Assembly: GCA_008828725.1 (NCBI GenBank)
Contig: MEHQ01001252.1
Coordinates: 62,001 to 126,000 of the forward strand
Length of the DNA: 64,000 nt
Source of the DNA: Saccharina japonica
Lineage: Eukaryota > Sar > Phaeophyceae > Laminariales > Laminariaceae
Direction of reading: 5' to 3'
Below, piece by piece: positions 53,367 through 63,603 of the stretch (positions are counted from its first letter, which is position 1; each line of letters opens with the position of its first letter). The notes under the pieces were generated by a model that worked only from the letters and a program-made list of their open reading frames with translations, searched no databases and was not told where the DNA came from. The translations under genes and the position numbers were made by a program.

Positions 53367-54179
53367 CTATAGGGTTTCCCCCGTTGCCACGAAATTTTGA
53401 CCAAAAAAAAGTCTGTCGTTTTTGGTCGAAAATAAACGCCCCGCTGCTGTGGTCTGTTCGCAAGCCGCAAAAAAAAAAAATGAGCAGCGCAGCGGGAGAG
53501 AAAAGCGAGCACCGAAACGTACATACCGAACTGGTTTTGAAAGCACCAAGGTGCCTAGAACGCGCCACACATGACAACACCACCCCCACCCGCTTGGCAC
53601 AGCAGCGAAATAAGTAGTAGAAACACGACGCTGCTGTTCCTGGGCGGTGACAAGCCCGGTAGCTTCTGTAATCGCGAGTGGTGTCAGACGACCCCTCAAA
53701 AGCAGGTCTCTTTTATGCTCCATGGCGTACCGCCCAGTAAAATCTTGAGCGCGAAGCAGCTTTTTCGTAACCACCAACCTTGCTAGTACACGAGACACAA
53801 TATATGACAAGAGCTGCGCGCTTGGTGCAGCTGCGACATAAGTAGTGGAAACACGACACTGCTGTGGCTGGGCAGTGGTGAGCCCGGTAGCTTCTGTAAT
53901 CGTCAGTGGTGTGAGGCCACCTGTCGAAAGCAGCCCTCTTTTGTGCCCCATGCACAGCAAATTCATTTGGCTCGAAGCCAGAATTTCCATAAGCACCGAG
54001 CCCGCTAGAACACCACACACAAGAGACGACCAGCCGTATCCGCTTGCTGCGGCAACGACATAAGTAGTAGGGGCAAGGTGCTGCTGATTGTCAGCGGTTG
54101 GGGGCGTGGTAGCTTCCGCATTCGCTTGCGTTGTCTGTTGCTGCTGTTGGAGTTGCTGTGACCAAAAGGACAAACGCAC
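53367..54179 (-). CDS. Unrecognised 270-codon ORF with three internal repeats
   Basis: The longest isolated frame outside the retroelements. From the first methionine it has a Gln-rich N-terminus (residues 8-35), then two full repeats of 74 and 76 residues and a partial third. Each starts Q-Q-x-x-x-x-T-T-Y-V/F, has a hydrophobic stretch of about 20 residues that could span a membrane, and ends H-K-R-x-L-L...L-T-P-L-x-I-T-E-A-T-G-L. The repeats keep frame although the DNA has diverged about 25%, with one 6-bp length change, which hints at coding constraint. No promoter, intron or family is evident. It could instead be a decayed tandem repeat that stayed open by chance. The last 45 residues are different and may lie in another repeat. 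Confidence 0.35.
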   Translation of the reverse strand: MRLSFWSQQLQQQQQTTQANAEATTPPTADNQQHLAPTTYVVAAASGYGWSSLVCGVLAGSVLMEILASSQMNLLCMGHKRGLLSTGGLTPLTITEATGLTTAQPQQCRVSTTYVAAAPSAQLLSYIVSRVLARLVVTKKLLRAQDFTGRYAMEHKRDLLLRGRLTPLAITEATGLVTAQEQQRRVSTTYFAAVPSGWGWCCHVWRVLGTLVLSKPVRYVRFGARFSLPLRCSFFFFAACEQTTAAGRLFSTKNDRLFFGQNFVATGETL

Positions 54180-54257
54180 AGAGGAAAGCTGATCGGGCTA
54201 CTCGGCGATGGACACTAAACTACAGTTGTTTCTAAGGGCCATTCCTAACGAACGAAA

Positions 54258-54400
54258 AAAAATCACGATTCGTGAGGTTTTTGCCGTGAATCGTGATTTT
54301 TTTTGTCATGATTCACGACAAAAACCTCACGATTCACGACATCATTTTTTTTTACAATTTCCATAAAAAAAACAAAATCACGATTCATGACATTTTGTCG
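54258..54400. repeat. Cluster of inverted TCACGATTCGTGA motifs
   Basis: Four to five copies of (A)TCACGATTC(G/A)(T/C)GA in both orientations, separated by A or T runs and AGGTTTTTG, able to fold into long hairpins. Related strings recur near the right end (57825-57925). Confidence 0.8.
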
Positions 54401-54596
54401 TGGCTCGAAATACGCCTGATCTAGGCCCAGGCCTTTAAGGCACGCCGCAGGCGCAAATAGGCATATGGAGATAGGCCCGCCGCAGGCGAAAAAAATTGAA
54501 ATAGGCACGTAGATAGGCAAATGCCTGAAATGCCTTAAACGTGCCTATCTATGCCTGAAATATTGCCTTAAACGTGCCTGAAACCGTCAAGGCACA

Positions 54597-54950
54597 TCCC
54601 ACACTAATTTCAAGTATTTTTAGGGTTTCAGGCATAAATGCCTATCTTGCTCAATCCCATCTAATTTCAAGTAGTTTTGGGTTTCAGGCATAAATGCCTA
54701 TCTTCTTCCTATTTGCTCAATCCCACACTAATTTCAAGTAGTTTTGGGTTTCAGGCATAAAGCCTATCTTGCTCAATCCACACTTATTTCAAGTAGTTTA
54801 GGGTTTCAGGCATAAAGCCTATCTTGCTCAATCCACACTAATTTCAAGTAGTTAAGGGTTTCAGGCATAAATGCCCATCTTGCTCAACCCAACACTAATT
54901 TCAAGTATTTAGGTGCTTCAGACATAAATGCCTATCTTGCTCAACACGCG
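54597..54950 (+). repeat. Six-unit tandem array of 53-68 bp in the hAT-like element
   Basis: The unit CACACTAATTTCAAGTAG, then GGGTTTCAGGCATAAATGCC, then TATCTTGCTCAATC recurs about six times. AGGCATAAATGCCT is itself a palindrome and resembles the element's subterminal motif. Confidence 0.9.
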
Positions 54951-55299
54951 ATGTAACACATTTTGAACTGCACCTTCGTTTTCGGAGACGAACCACTAGA
55001 CGAACTACCTGGTACTTGGAATTAGTTAGCATTTTCCCTTTGGAGCTGCCCACCTGCGTTTTTCCTATGATACTTGATTGAAGTTTCGGAGCAACGAAAT
55101 GCAAAAAATAGCTAAAATACGATTAATATCTTAAAAACTACGTATATACAACAGCAAACAAGGCTGCAGGTGTGCGCGTTACCTACTGTAGCAATATATT
55201 CACAAGGATAATGGTGTACGGCGCTAAGCAAATTTCCTCGAGACTCGACTATTAATAGGTATTTTGTACTGGCTCAACGTGAACCATCGTACGGTTATG

Positions 55300-55680
55300 C
55301 CATCATTCATCGTTGTGTACGGCTTGGGAAAGCTACACTCCAGCTTGTGTTTTTTGGCTTCCGCGAAGTGTTGCGTATACCGTATTAATAATGGAACAGG
55401 GGACGCTCTCTAAAGCCATAACTCATACATTTTTTTTTTTTTTTTCCCCATCCCATTCATTATCTTCGCACTTCCGTCTTTCTCCCTCCCTAGTCGTAAC
55501 TCAGATCCGGGGTCACAAAGTAGGCTCCTCTCCCTCCTCCCCCACTACGGTTCTTGCCTTGATTTTTTATCGCGCAGAGGGTCCAGCCTTCCCGTCGATT
55601 TTCATCGAATTTTGCTGACCCACGCTCTCGCGCTTTCAGCTAGTCAAGATTTTTTGCTAGAAAAAGTCCCTACGAGCATG
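55300..55680. other. Interior of the hAT-like element, no gene recognised
   Basis: A 101-codon + strand frame (55313-55618) includes a poly-Phe run from a T tract and has no support. A CTATTAATAG palindrome lies at 55249 and a GTATTAATAATGG string at 55383. Confidence 0.3.
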
Positions 55681-55682
55681 CA

Positions 55683-55755
55683 CACGGGGGGGCTCGAACT
55701 CGTGACCTTGACGCTTAACAAGCGTCGTGGTTACCTGCTAGCCCACCGGGGCGAC
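55683..55755 (-). repeat. tRNA-Asn-like sequence, probably tRNA-derived
   Basis: On the minus strand, a start GTCGCCCCGGTGGGCTAGCA leads into a perfect 5-bp anticodon stem GACGC/GCGTC closing the loop TTGTTAA (anticodon GTT, Asn). The T-arm is recognisable (CACGAGTTCGAGCC) but spoiled by a C run, and the acceptor stem does not close. It fits the head of a tRNA-derived SINE or a tRNA pseudogene carried by the surrounding hAT-like element. Confidence 0.5.
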
Positions 55756-56505
55756 ATGAAACAAAACGAGCTTTGATTCGCACTGTTGATAAAAAAAAAT
55801 CATCAAGTTCGAATCCAAACCTCGTGCATGCGCGGGCGAGCAAATCATCAAGCCCCAGCGTTGGGTCTGTTCTGCTCCATCACCCTTCAGCGATATGATC
55901 GGTCAATTCATCGGACACAAAAACCACAAGAAAGCACCATCCAAATCATTGAAAGCCCGTTGACTAGTCTACATCGTTCCGTGAAGAGCCTGCGTATCAG
56001 AAGACGCCAAGCAAGAGTGTTGTTCTACGTCACCCAATGACCCTCACTTGACGGCACACTACGATTGGTGTTGACCGTTGACCCCTCTCTACCGCAATCT
56101 ACGAAACTGCTGGTGGTGTGTGTGTACTTCCTTCTTTACCGGACATGGTGCCTGCCACCCAGAAGGTGATATCGTGATACTCTGGAACGACACCACCTAG
56201 CAGAGCTGTGGCCGGGCGGGATGCCTTGGCTGCGCGCTGTGCGTCTGTACGTGCACTGATGCACTGTGTGACCGCGTGACCGCAAAAAAAAACGCAACAA
56301 ATAACCCCCTTTCCCCTAAAATTGGGAGTTCCAATATAACGGCGTTATTTTGTATGCCTTTTTTTGTCATTTTGACATGCCTGGCCGTGCCTGAGAAAAG
56401 ATAGGCAAGATAGGCACGAAAATCGCGTTCAGGCACGCTGTTTTCAGAAAAGGTCATTCAGGCATTATTTCAGGCATGCCTTAAAGGCCTGGGCCTAGCC
56501 TGATC

Positions 56506-57450
56506 AAGGCACTCCGTAACCGACCTAACACCAACGGTATCCGATGGCCGGTATAGGGGCATGGCAGACCGTGCTTCGTATGGTCCAGGCAGAACAATTT
56601 TTCCTAAATTTCGACATTCAGATATTGAGTTGTTTTGAGGTGGTCACTTATTTTCACAAGACAAAACATATAGTGCCGGAAAGCTCTCTTTCAAGCGGAT
56701 CCAACCATCGTATCAGATGTTTCTTTTCGTCGTTGGGTCGGAGTATTCCGCTTTTCCGACAAAAACTGGTTAAGATTTTGGAGGTCGACACGGTGGTCGT
56801 CATTTTTGTTTTACACCTGATTTAACGTATCTCGTCAAGGGGAAAACATCTGAGTTGACATTTTTTTTTCCATTGTGAAGCGAGATATGGGTGAAAAACC
56901 GTATTTTTCCGGCTCCAGCTGTGGAGATTTCAGCACGAAATTCACACGATGAATGTAGAAAAACTTCTCGGATTCGGATGAATTGGACCTGGACCCAGGT
57001 ACATGTTTTTATTTTTATTTTTTCAAAGAAAACTCTGTGGGCCGAGAAAAGCGGCTGTAAAAAATGGCGCTCTCTTTTTTTTTAAACACTGTAACACTTG
57101 AAGTTAGAGTGCCACAGCAGTAACACTTGAAGTTTCTGCAGTGTGTTCGCACGTAATATATACATTCACTACTGCTTGGTATGCATACCTGGTTATAAAG
57201 GTGTCTTCTCGACAACTCCAGCATTCATTGGGCGTCGTTTTGTGTCATATCTTTGCCGTTTTTGAGGTAACAAAAAAAACAAAACTCATTTTTTTCGAAA
57301 AATGGCCATTGTTCATGGATTTTATTTTCAAGACCGGTTTTGGATTCCTCTCGGCCGCGCGATTCGGGAGCACTTTGTTTCATGTGTCAATTCTCAAAAA
57401 TGACGGAGAAAAACCCTGTACGCCCTTAGGAAAAATTGTTCTGCCTGGAC
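56506..57450. other. Right part of the outer TIR element, unassigned
   Basis: No gene named. Frames of 64-114 codons (56544-56825, 56891-57085, 57141-57485) have mixed composition; none is recognised. Confidence 0.3.
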
Positions 57451-57620
57451 TATACGACGATTGTGGACAGCGAGCGGCTGCCTAAAGACACTGCTGGGTG
57501 CGGACTAATGAGCACGATGTGGCCTCCAAATCTCGAGGCGGAGGAGACCGAGCGTGAAGAAAAAACAAAAATAATCTGAAAATCTCACGGGCCAAGCAGG
57601 GCAAACGCCATGTCAGAGGG
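57450..57620 (-). repeat. Diverged fragment of dispersed repeat family A
   Basis: The minus strand shares the order of A landmarks: CTCACGGGCCAAGC, AAATCTCGAGGCGGAGGA and CTGCTGGGTGCG match, at about 70%, the block at 52460-52620. Confidence 0.45.
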
Positions 57621-58124
57621 ATTGGGTTCTCGCGCGGACCTAGCTTGGCCGATGGCACTTGTGGTTCGAATATCACAGGCCGGGTCAGACCTTGGGCAGC
57701 GAATTGAATCACGGGGCGGGTCGGGCGCGGCCGGCCTGGCACGGCCTGGCCGTCACCTACCTGCGAGAGTTGGCCGCACCCTCAAATACCGTTGGATTTG
57801 AAATATCGGATTTTTACACTTTGAAAATATCACGAAACGTGACGAAAAATCACCTATTTGCGTTAGGAAAGAAATCTCACGAATCGTGATATTTTGTCAT
57901 GCCAAAACGTTATGAATCGTTATTTTTTTTTGTTCGTTAGGAACGGCCCTGAAGGACAAAACAAAAAAACTTTTCCAAGCTCTTCGAAATAATTCAAAAT
58001 TTTGGGAATCACAACAAAAATAGTTACCGAAAAAAATGTCCAAAAAACGCCCCGCAACCGCGTTTGGTCAAAATCTCAAACATAAAGACCAAATATTTGG
58101 TTTTTTTCTCATGGGGGAAACCTA

Positions 58125-59012
58125 CTATACCTGGTACTTCGTACATAGCTGTCACAACTACACCTGCTGGATCTCCCCCGCTAGCTGTGTGGTACGGGTC
58201 CTGCGCACGCATACTGGACACCACAGCCGTCACAAAGGCAACAATCTGAACAGCGGCTGCTACTGCGTGTTATACAGCTTCTTCTGTACTGCAGTGCTGT
58301 TTGATAAGTGGCGCCTTGGTTGCTTTGTAGTTTGAGGTCTAGACATACACCCGTAACATCCAGCAGTACTCGTACGTAGTACTATTCGTAGTAATTTTAA
58401 TACTGCTGTACTAAAATATTCGTCCGCATGTTGATCGGCCTATCGTTTTACGTAGATAGACTATGATATGCATGCATACATACGTACTCATCGTAGATCT
58501 GTGTATGTACGTGTACTCCACGTAGATTGAAAAATGTTGGGACCAAATTTGCAGATTTACATAAAATGCGCATGTACACAGCCCAGAGAGAGAGCAGACG
58601 CATGCAACGTGGTATCAACTCCTACTGCTGTACGATGCTTTATGTGTGCCTCGTTCAGTGTCAAGTCGGTGTGGTCCTTATTCTTGTCTCGTAGGCGGTG
58701 CGTGCTGTGTGTGTTCCGTTCATGCGGTGGGTCAAAAACGACCAAAAACCAGTCGTACGATAGGTTTTGCATGATAGTTGCGAGGCGGTGTCAAGTCGGA
58801 ACGTCTCCCCTGAGTTATTTGCCAGAATTCGCGACTTTGAAGGCCCAGAGCACGCCCCACGGGCCTCGGCCGGGACCCACACTTGCGCCGTGGTGTACAC
58901 GCGGCCCCCCTGCGTGCCCCGCGGCCGACAGCGCGAGAAAAGACCCGCGGCGGGAGGTGAAAAGTGAAAGTATTCCGGGAAAATGTCCATTTGGTACCTA
59001 TACGTATCCTGG
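58125..59012 (-). repeat. Dispersed repeat family B, copy 4 (inverted)
   Basis: Starts on the minus strand at about 59012 with TATAGGTACCAAATGGACAT and ends near 58130. All B landmarks are present. No A unit follows it. Confidence 0.8.
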
Positions 59013-59496
59013 CAATCCAAGACAAATGGTCGTGTACTACACGATAGTGCTGGTATTCAGGAGTCGCGGGGCCGGTACCTGCCGCACTCGTTATCGTCGT
59101 AGGGTGGTCTTGCAACAAAAAAACTCAATTTTTGCCAGCAGACTTCCTATAAACCACCGAGCGAACTGTCCGGGAAACAATGCACAGGAAGGAGAACAAG
59201 ACGAGCGATTTTAGAAAGACAGTCACAATCAGTAATAATATAATAATGTCTGATAATCAAGATTTAGAAGTCATGATGATATATAATCATGTCTAATAAT
59301 CAAGGATCGGTGATGATTATTCATACTATCAAGTGTGAACACGAATATTCAACAGGTTTTCCTTCCTATCGTCTTGGAAATAGTGTAGGTATACTTCAAT
59401 CGAGTGAATAGCGATTTTTGTTTGACGGGGAGCGGGATTCCTCGCCGAGCTTACCGAGCAGACCCACGAGACTTCCCAGGGAGCGAGGGGTGACAT
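59013..59496. other. Unassigned spacer
   Basis: No gene. It contains GATAATCAAG and TAATCATG duplications near 59236-59300 (TCTGATAATCAAGATT and TCTAATAATCAAGGAT). Confidence 0.3.
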
Positions 59497-60039
59497 GTGC
59501 GAAGGCACCGCCGCGAGCGCGCGGTCGCGACTTTCGCTTCAGGCCGCATGTTCGCGGCAAAAAGCAGTACAAAAAACATGGTAAAAAAAGCACGGTCAAG
59601 GAAAGATGGAGGTATTTTTGAGCCGAAACAGAAACTAAACCCTAAAGGGACTTGGAATAGGGGTGGGACTAATAATTGCGTGGACGTAAAAATGACAAAA
59701 ACATGCCCGTGGTCATTAGCTGAGCAAAACAAATCTCCGGGAAAATTACTAACCAGCGTTGGGATAGAAAACACGGCAGCGAAATTTCAAGTACGTCACA
59801 CGTCAGCCACAAAAAACAAAATGAGAGGTGATGGCTGGAGCTTGTTGCCTCTAGCATCGTGTGTATTCAGGCTTGCTTGCTGCTGTACCAACAGCGCTAC
59901 GGCCAGGAACAAGAGAATAGCGCAGGGCAGCAATGTACACAAACATGCATGTGTAGGCAGGCGTTGGGTGGGCCAGATCACGCTGGCGGACCCTTGCTTG
60001 GCGAGCTCAAGCTACCGTTGTTCGAGCCGGAGATGCTGA
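59497..60039 (+). CDS. Unrecognised Lys/Arg-rich ORF
   Basis: 180 codons. The first 110 residues have unbiased composition with basic clusters (K-K-A-R-S-R-K-D, K-Q-K-L-N-P-K-G-T-W) and lie in sequence that is not repeated elsewhere in the window, so this could be host coding sequence or an exon. The last part is Cys-rich and less gene-like. The frame stops about 35 bp before the edge of repeat B. No family is recognised and the start is only the first ATG. Confidence 0.25.
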   Translation: MRRHRRERAVATFASGRMFAAKSSTKNMVKKARSRKDGGIFEPKQKLNPKGTWNRGGTNNCVDVKMTKTCPWSLAEQNKSPGKLLTSVGIENTAAKFQVRHTSATKNKMRGDGWSLLPLASCVFRLACCCTNSATARNKRIAQGSNVHKHACVGRRWVGQITLADPCLASSSYRCSSRRC

Positions 60040-60069
60040 TTTTAGCGTTTGACGCTCGTGTCTTGATGA

Positions 60070-61000
60070 ACGTAGATGTATAGGTACCAAATGGAATTTT
60101 TCCCAGAATAATTTCACTTTCACCTCCGGCCGCAGGTCTTTTCTCGCGCTATCGGCTGCGGGGCACGCGGGGGGGCCGCGTGTACGCCACGGCGCAAGTG
60201 CAGGTCCCGGCCGAGGCCCGTGGGGCGTACTCTGGGCCTTCAAACTCGCAAATTCTGGCAAATAACTCAGGGGAGGTGTTCCGACTTGACACCGCCTCGC
60301 AACTACTCTGAAAAAACCTGTCGTACGACTGTTTTTTCATCCGGGTATGAACTTTTATGGTTCGTTTTTTACCCGTCGCATGAACGAAACACGCAAAGCA
60401 CGCACCACGCACGAGAAAACAAGGACCACACCGACATCGAACGAGGCACACATCAAGCATCGTGCAGAAGTAGTTGATACCATGTGGCATGCGTCTGCTC
60501 TGTCTGGGCTGCGTACAGCAGTAGTAGCAGTTGTACGACACGCTTGATAGCTTCATGTAAATTTGTAATTTGGTCCCCATATTTGGGAACCTACGTAGAG
60601 TACAAATACACAGATCTACGAGCGTACGTATGTACCAGCATGCAGACTTCGAAGTATCATATCCACGACCTATCTCTATTTTCCAACGATATCATAGGCC
60701 GATCTACATACATACGAACACGAGTATTTTGGTACAGTAGCACTACTGCTGCTGTACTTTACGGATACATGTCTCCACAGTAGTCTAGGCTACAAACTGC
60801 GAAGCAGACAAGGCGTCGTTTGTCGAACAGCACAGCACAGCAGTACTACAGCAGAAAAAGCTGCAGACCCCGCAGTGTGCGCGAGACAGCTACGAGTAGC
60901 TGGGGGGATCCAGCAGGCTAGTTGTGACAGCTACGAAGCACTGATTTGCTGTGTTCTGTCTCTCATTGTGTATCCGTGCGTGTATGTTTAATGTATGCCA
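60070..61000 (+). repeat. Dispersed repeat family B, copy 3
   Basis: About 88-90% like 14045-14974, followed directly by A. Confidence 0.8.
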
Positions 61001-61590
61001 TTCCAGCAAAATCTCATGTCAATATAGAATAGCCACGACGAAAACAATGACGCAGATCGTGATTTCGCTTTTTTCAGGTCAATTCACAAAATGGCGTCAA
61101 GATTTACGAGGTGTTCTTCGTGAATCTACTCAAATAACAAATCACCATTCAACACAAATAAATACAGTAGTAGTGGGTGTCTGCATTTAGTTCATAAATT
61201 GTGTGCCAAGAAAAATCAGCTCAGATTGGCACGAACAGTAGAAAACGTTGGTTTAGAAATACAGCTCACCACTGTGGGATCGACTTCAAATCCAACACAA
61301 AATAGTTAGATCGACTTCGGAAACAAAATAAGTCGTTGAGCCTGGACACCAAACTGAAGTTTCTTAACACCGAGAGCCCACTGTACCTCAGATACGATAT
61401 TATCTCGCGACATTTGTTTCGGTAGGAATGGCCGTCGCTCCTACTTTTTGCTTTAAACAATACAGCAGCAGTCTATGCCACACGGGTTGCTCCAAAAAGA
61501 GAACTATGAAGCATGTGTGATCTATTTTCAACTTGAGACACCCCCGGGATTTGAAGTGACCAACATCCCGAAGGGGAACCTTGTATACGA
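61001..61590 (+). repeat. Dispersed repeat family A, internally deleted copy
   Basis: The B-to-A junction matches that at 14975, but about 280 bp found at 15000-15275 are missing. It ends in the family terminus CCGAAGGGGAACCTTGTATA. Confidence 0.8.
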
Positions 61591-61903
61591 GTACGAGATG
61601 TTTCTAAACCACATTTCTTGTTCACGGAAATAACAGTGCTGCGGCAGTTGCTTTGAGCGGCACCTCGCATCGCCTTGAATATGTATTGCTGCTACGTGTG
61701 CACTCAGCTGGGTCTTCTGCTAGGCGTGGTTCGAATCAGACCGGAGGCCTTGCTTCAAGTAGATTTTCAATTTGTGCTTAAAATGTTAACCCAAGCAAAA
61801 CCACGGCCAACCTATAAAAAGTTATATCCAAGCCCACTTGAAAGCAATGCTGTATGTAGTTAGTTCGGGACATCCCGTAAAATGAGAAGCAGTCTCGGAT
61901 CGA
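61591..61903. other. Unassigned spacer
   Basis: About 310 bases; a 62-codon + strand frame (61675-61863) is not recognised. Confidence 0.3.
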
Positions 61904-62820
61904 TCAAATGTCTGCTGTGCCCGTCACGGCTGGGCCCTGAGCCGCCTTGATGCTGTTAAGTGGTATCGAACCCAAAAGCAAGATTTTAAACCGTTTAATG
62001 GAGGATCGGAGAGTGGCACTCCCGCGCCTCAACCCAATGACTCGGCATGAGGCCGCCCACGATTGCTTGACACGCTCACCAACACGTTGCAGCATATCCT
62101 CTATGCTGACACCTGTCAAAGCACCTTTTATCTGTTCCTTTAGACGACCGACGTATATACCTTGTGGTGTAATATAGAAATCGATTGATACGGTCCGTGA
62201 ACACTATAACTCTGGACGGGATTGTAAGGACCGATCGTGCATATATATCAATACCTGACGGTCGTTAAAAATTCGCCCAGAGTTGTACTGATAAGCTGAT
62301 GTTTTACCAAATTGTTCTCTATGGATATTGCCGCATACAACAATGTCGATCCAAGCGTGGGTTGTCTTGCTGTATGCGGCGAATCCCAAGGCATCACTTG
62401 ACTATGTATCCGCTTCAATCCAAACACGGCGGAAGGAAAGGGACATAAAAATACATATCCTCTATGCTGACACCTGTCAAAGCACCTTTTATCTGTTCCT
62501 TTAGACGACCGACGTATATACCTTGCGGTGTAATATAGAAATCGATTGTTACGGTACGTCAACACTACGCGTACCACTCTGGATGGAATGGTAAGGACCG
62601 ATCGTGTATAAATATTACTACCTGACGGTCGTTAAACTTTCGCCCAGAGTTGTACTGATTAGCTGATGTTTCATCAAATTGTTCTCTATGGATATTGCCG
62701 CATACAACAATGTCGATCCAAGCGTGGGTTGTCTTGCTGTATGCGGCGAATCCCGAGGCATCACTCGACTATCTATCCGCTTCAATCCAAACACGGCGTA
62801 AGGAAAGGGACATAAAAATA
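61904..62820 (-). pseudogene. Unidentified, partly duplicated pseudogene
   Basis: The minus strand shows coding-like sequence of normal composition. The last part (about 62190-61904) has segments I-D-F-Y-I-T-P-Q-G-I-Y-V-G and S-I-E-D-M-L-Q-R-V-G-E-R-V-K-Q-S-W. The upstream part, present in both tandem copies, has F-A-A-Y-S-K-T-T-H-A-W-I-D-I-V-V and F-N-D-R-Q-V. Between the two copies most differences keep the amino acid or are conservative, suggesting former selection. The frame is broken. I do not recognise the family and cannot say whether it came from the host or from an element. Confidence 0.4.
62093..62815 (-). repeat. 361-bp tandem duplication within the pseudogene
   Basis: CATATCCTCTATGCTGACAC starts at 62093 and 62454. 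The copies are about 93% alike. The period is not divisible by three, so the duplication itself disrupts any frame running through both. Confidence 0.95.
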
Positions 62821-62945
62821 CTTAAAAAACATGTTTCCTCGCATATTTTCGTCCATCAGTACGTGCATGTATACGCCTGGGTCGTAAATACCAAGTCGAC
62901 CCATCGGTATGTACTACAGGTAGGGGCGACAATGAACGCATAATA

Positions 62946-63081
62946 TTGCCGTTACCGGCTCTATTTATGTCACGAGATCCAGTTGAAATGAAAGATGAAA
63001 CTTTTGACCTTTTGAAAATAAACCAATCAGAGCCAGTAAAATGTCGTCGTCATGATGAACGACTCAAAAACCTCCAAATTC
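62946..63081 (+). CDS. Unrecognised ORF start
   Basis: The first 45 codons of a + strand frame running 62946-63320 read M-P-L-P-A-L-F-M-S-R-D-P-V-E-M-K-D-E-T-F-D-L-L, of gene-like composition. The rest runs into the 211-bp tandem repeat. It could be an exon of an unknown gene; confidence is low. Confidence 0.2.
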
Positions 63082-63498
63082 CAGCTCCATGCTATTCGTA
63101 CGTGCGTAATGATGTTGGGCAGCCTCGTTCGAGCTGCCTGTACTCTCTGCTCGTGACGCTGCTTGCACTTTCAACAGTAACTCCTGGGGTAAGCACTCTC
63201 TACGACACAACCCACAGCCCACAAAAAAGCGAAGCCCAAGCCCGCTTGTCTCGCGAAATTCCAGCGCTCATGGCGATTACTGCCCGAAATTTCAGCTCCA
63301 TGCTACTCGTACGTGCGTAATGATGTTGGGCAGCCTCGTTCGAGCTGCCTGTACTCTCTGCTCGTGACGCTGCTTGCACTTTGAACAGTAACTCCTGGGG
63401 TAAGCACTCTCTATGACACAACCCACAGCCCACAAAAAAGCGAAGCCCAAGCCCGCTTGTCTCGCGGAATTCCAGCGCTCATGGCGATGACTGCCCAC
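63082..63498 (+). repeat. 211-bp tandem duplication
   Basis: CAGCTCCATGCTA(T/C)TCGTAC starts at 63082 and 63293. The copies are over 95% alike and run to about 63498. Confidence 0.95.
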
Positions 63499-63580
63499 AC
63501 GTCACGGTAGCAGCCGTCCGTGCCAGATCAAAACCAACTGCTACAGCAGCATTAAGCAGCAGCATTGAGTAGTAGCATCA

Positions 63581-63603
63581 AGCAGCAGCAGCAGCAGCAG
63601 CAG
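63581..63603 (+). repeat. (AGC)n microsatellite
   Basis: About eight perfect units, within a wider AGC/AGT-rich stretch (63545-63605). Confidence 0.9.

Larger units (their letters stand above)
54422..56497. mobile_element. 2076-bp hAT-like element with perfect 8-bp target duplication
   Basis: The left end TAGGCCCAGGCCTTTAAGGC and right end (other strand) TAGGCCCAGGCCTTTAAGGC are identical over at least 21 bp. GCCTGATC stands directly outside both ends (54414-54421 and 56498-56505). An 8-bp duplication and multiple subterminal AGGCA/TGCCT motifs (54436-54590 and 56385-56490) are typical of hAT elements. There is no transposase, so it is non-autonomous. The interior carries a six-unit tandem array and a tRNA-Asn-like sequence. 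The identical TIRs and perfect duplication make it the youngest-looking insertion in the window. Confidence 0.9.
54234..57951. mobile_element. TIR-bounded element (hAT-like ends), host of a nested insertion
   Basis: The left end AAGGGCCATTCCTAACGAAC and right end (other strand) CAGGGCCGTTCCTAACGAAC, each followed by an A run and ACGATTC, form TIRs of about 40 bp. CAGGGCC ends are common in hAT elements, but the octamers outside the two ends (TTGTTTCT and AAGGACAA) do not match, so the pair may not come from a single insertion. Subterminal sequence at 54258-54400 is a cluster of inverted copies of TCACGATTC(G/A)TGA. Removing the nested element leaves about 1.63 kb. No transposase is seen. Confidence 0.6.

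Noticed and set aside
54234-57951. A single clean insertion with target duplication for the outer TIR element
   Set aside because: The octamers outside the two ends do not match, so I claim only paired TIRs.
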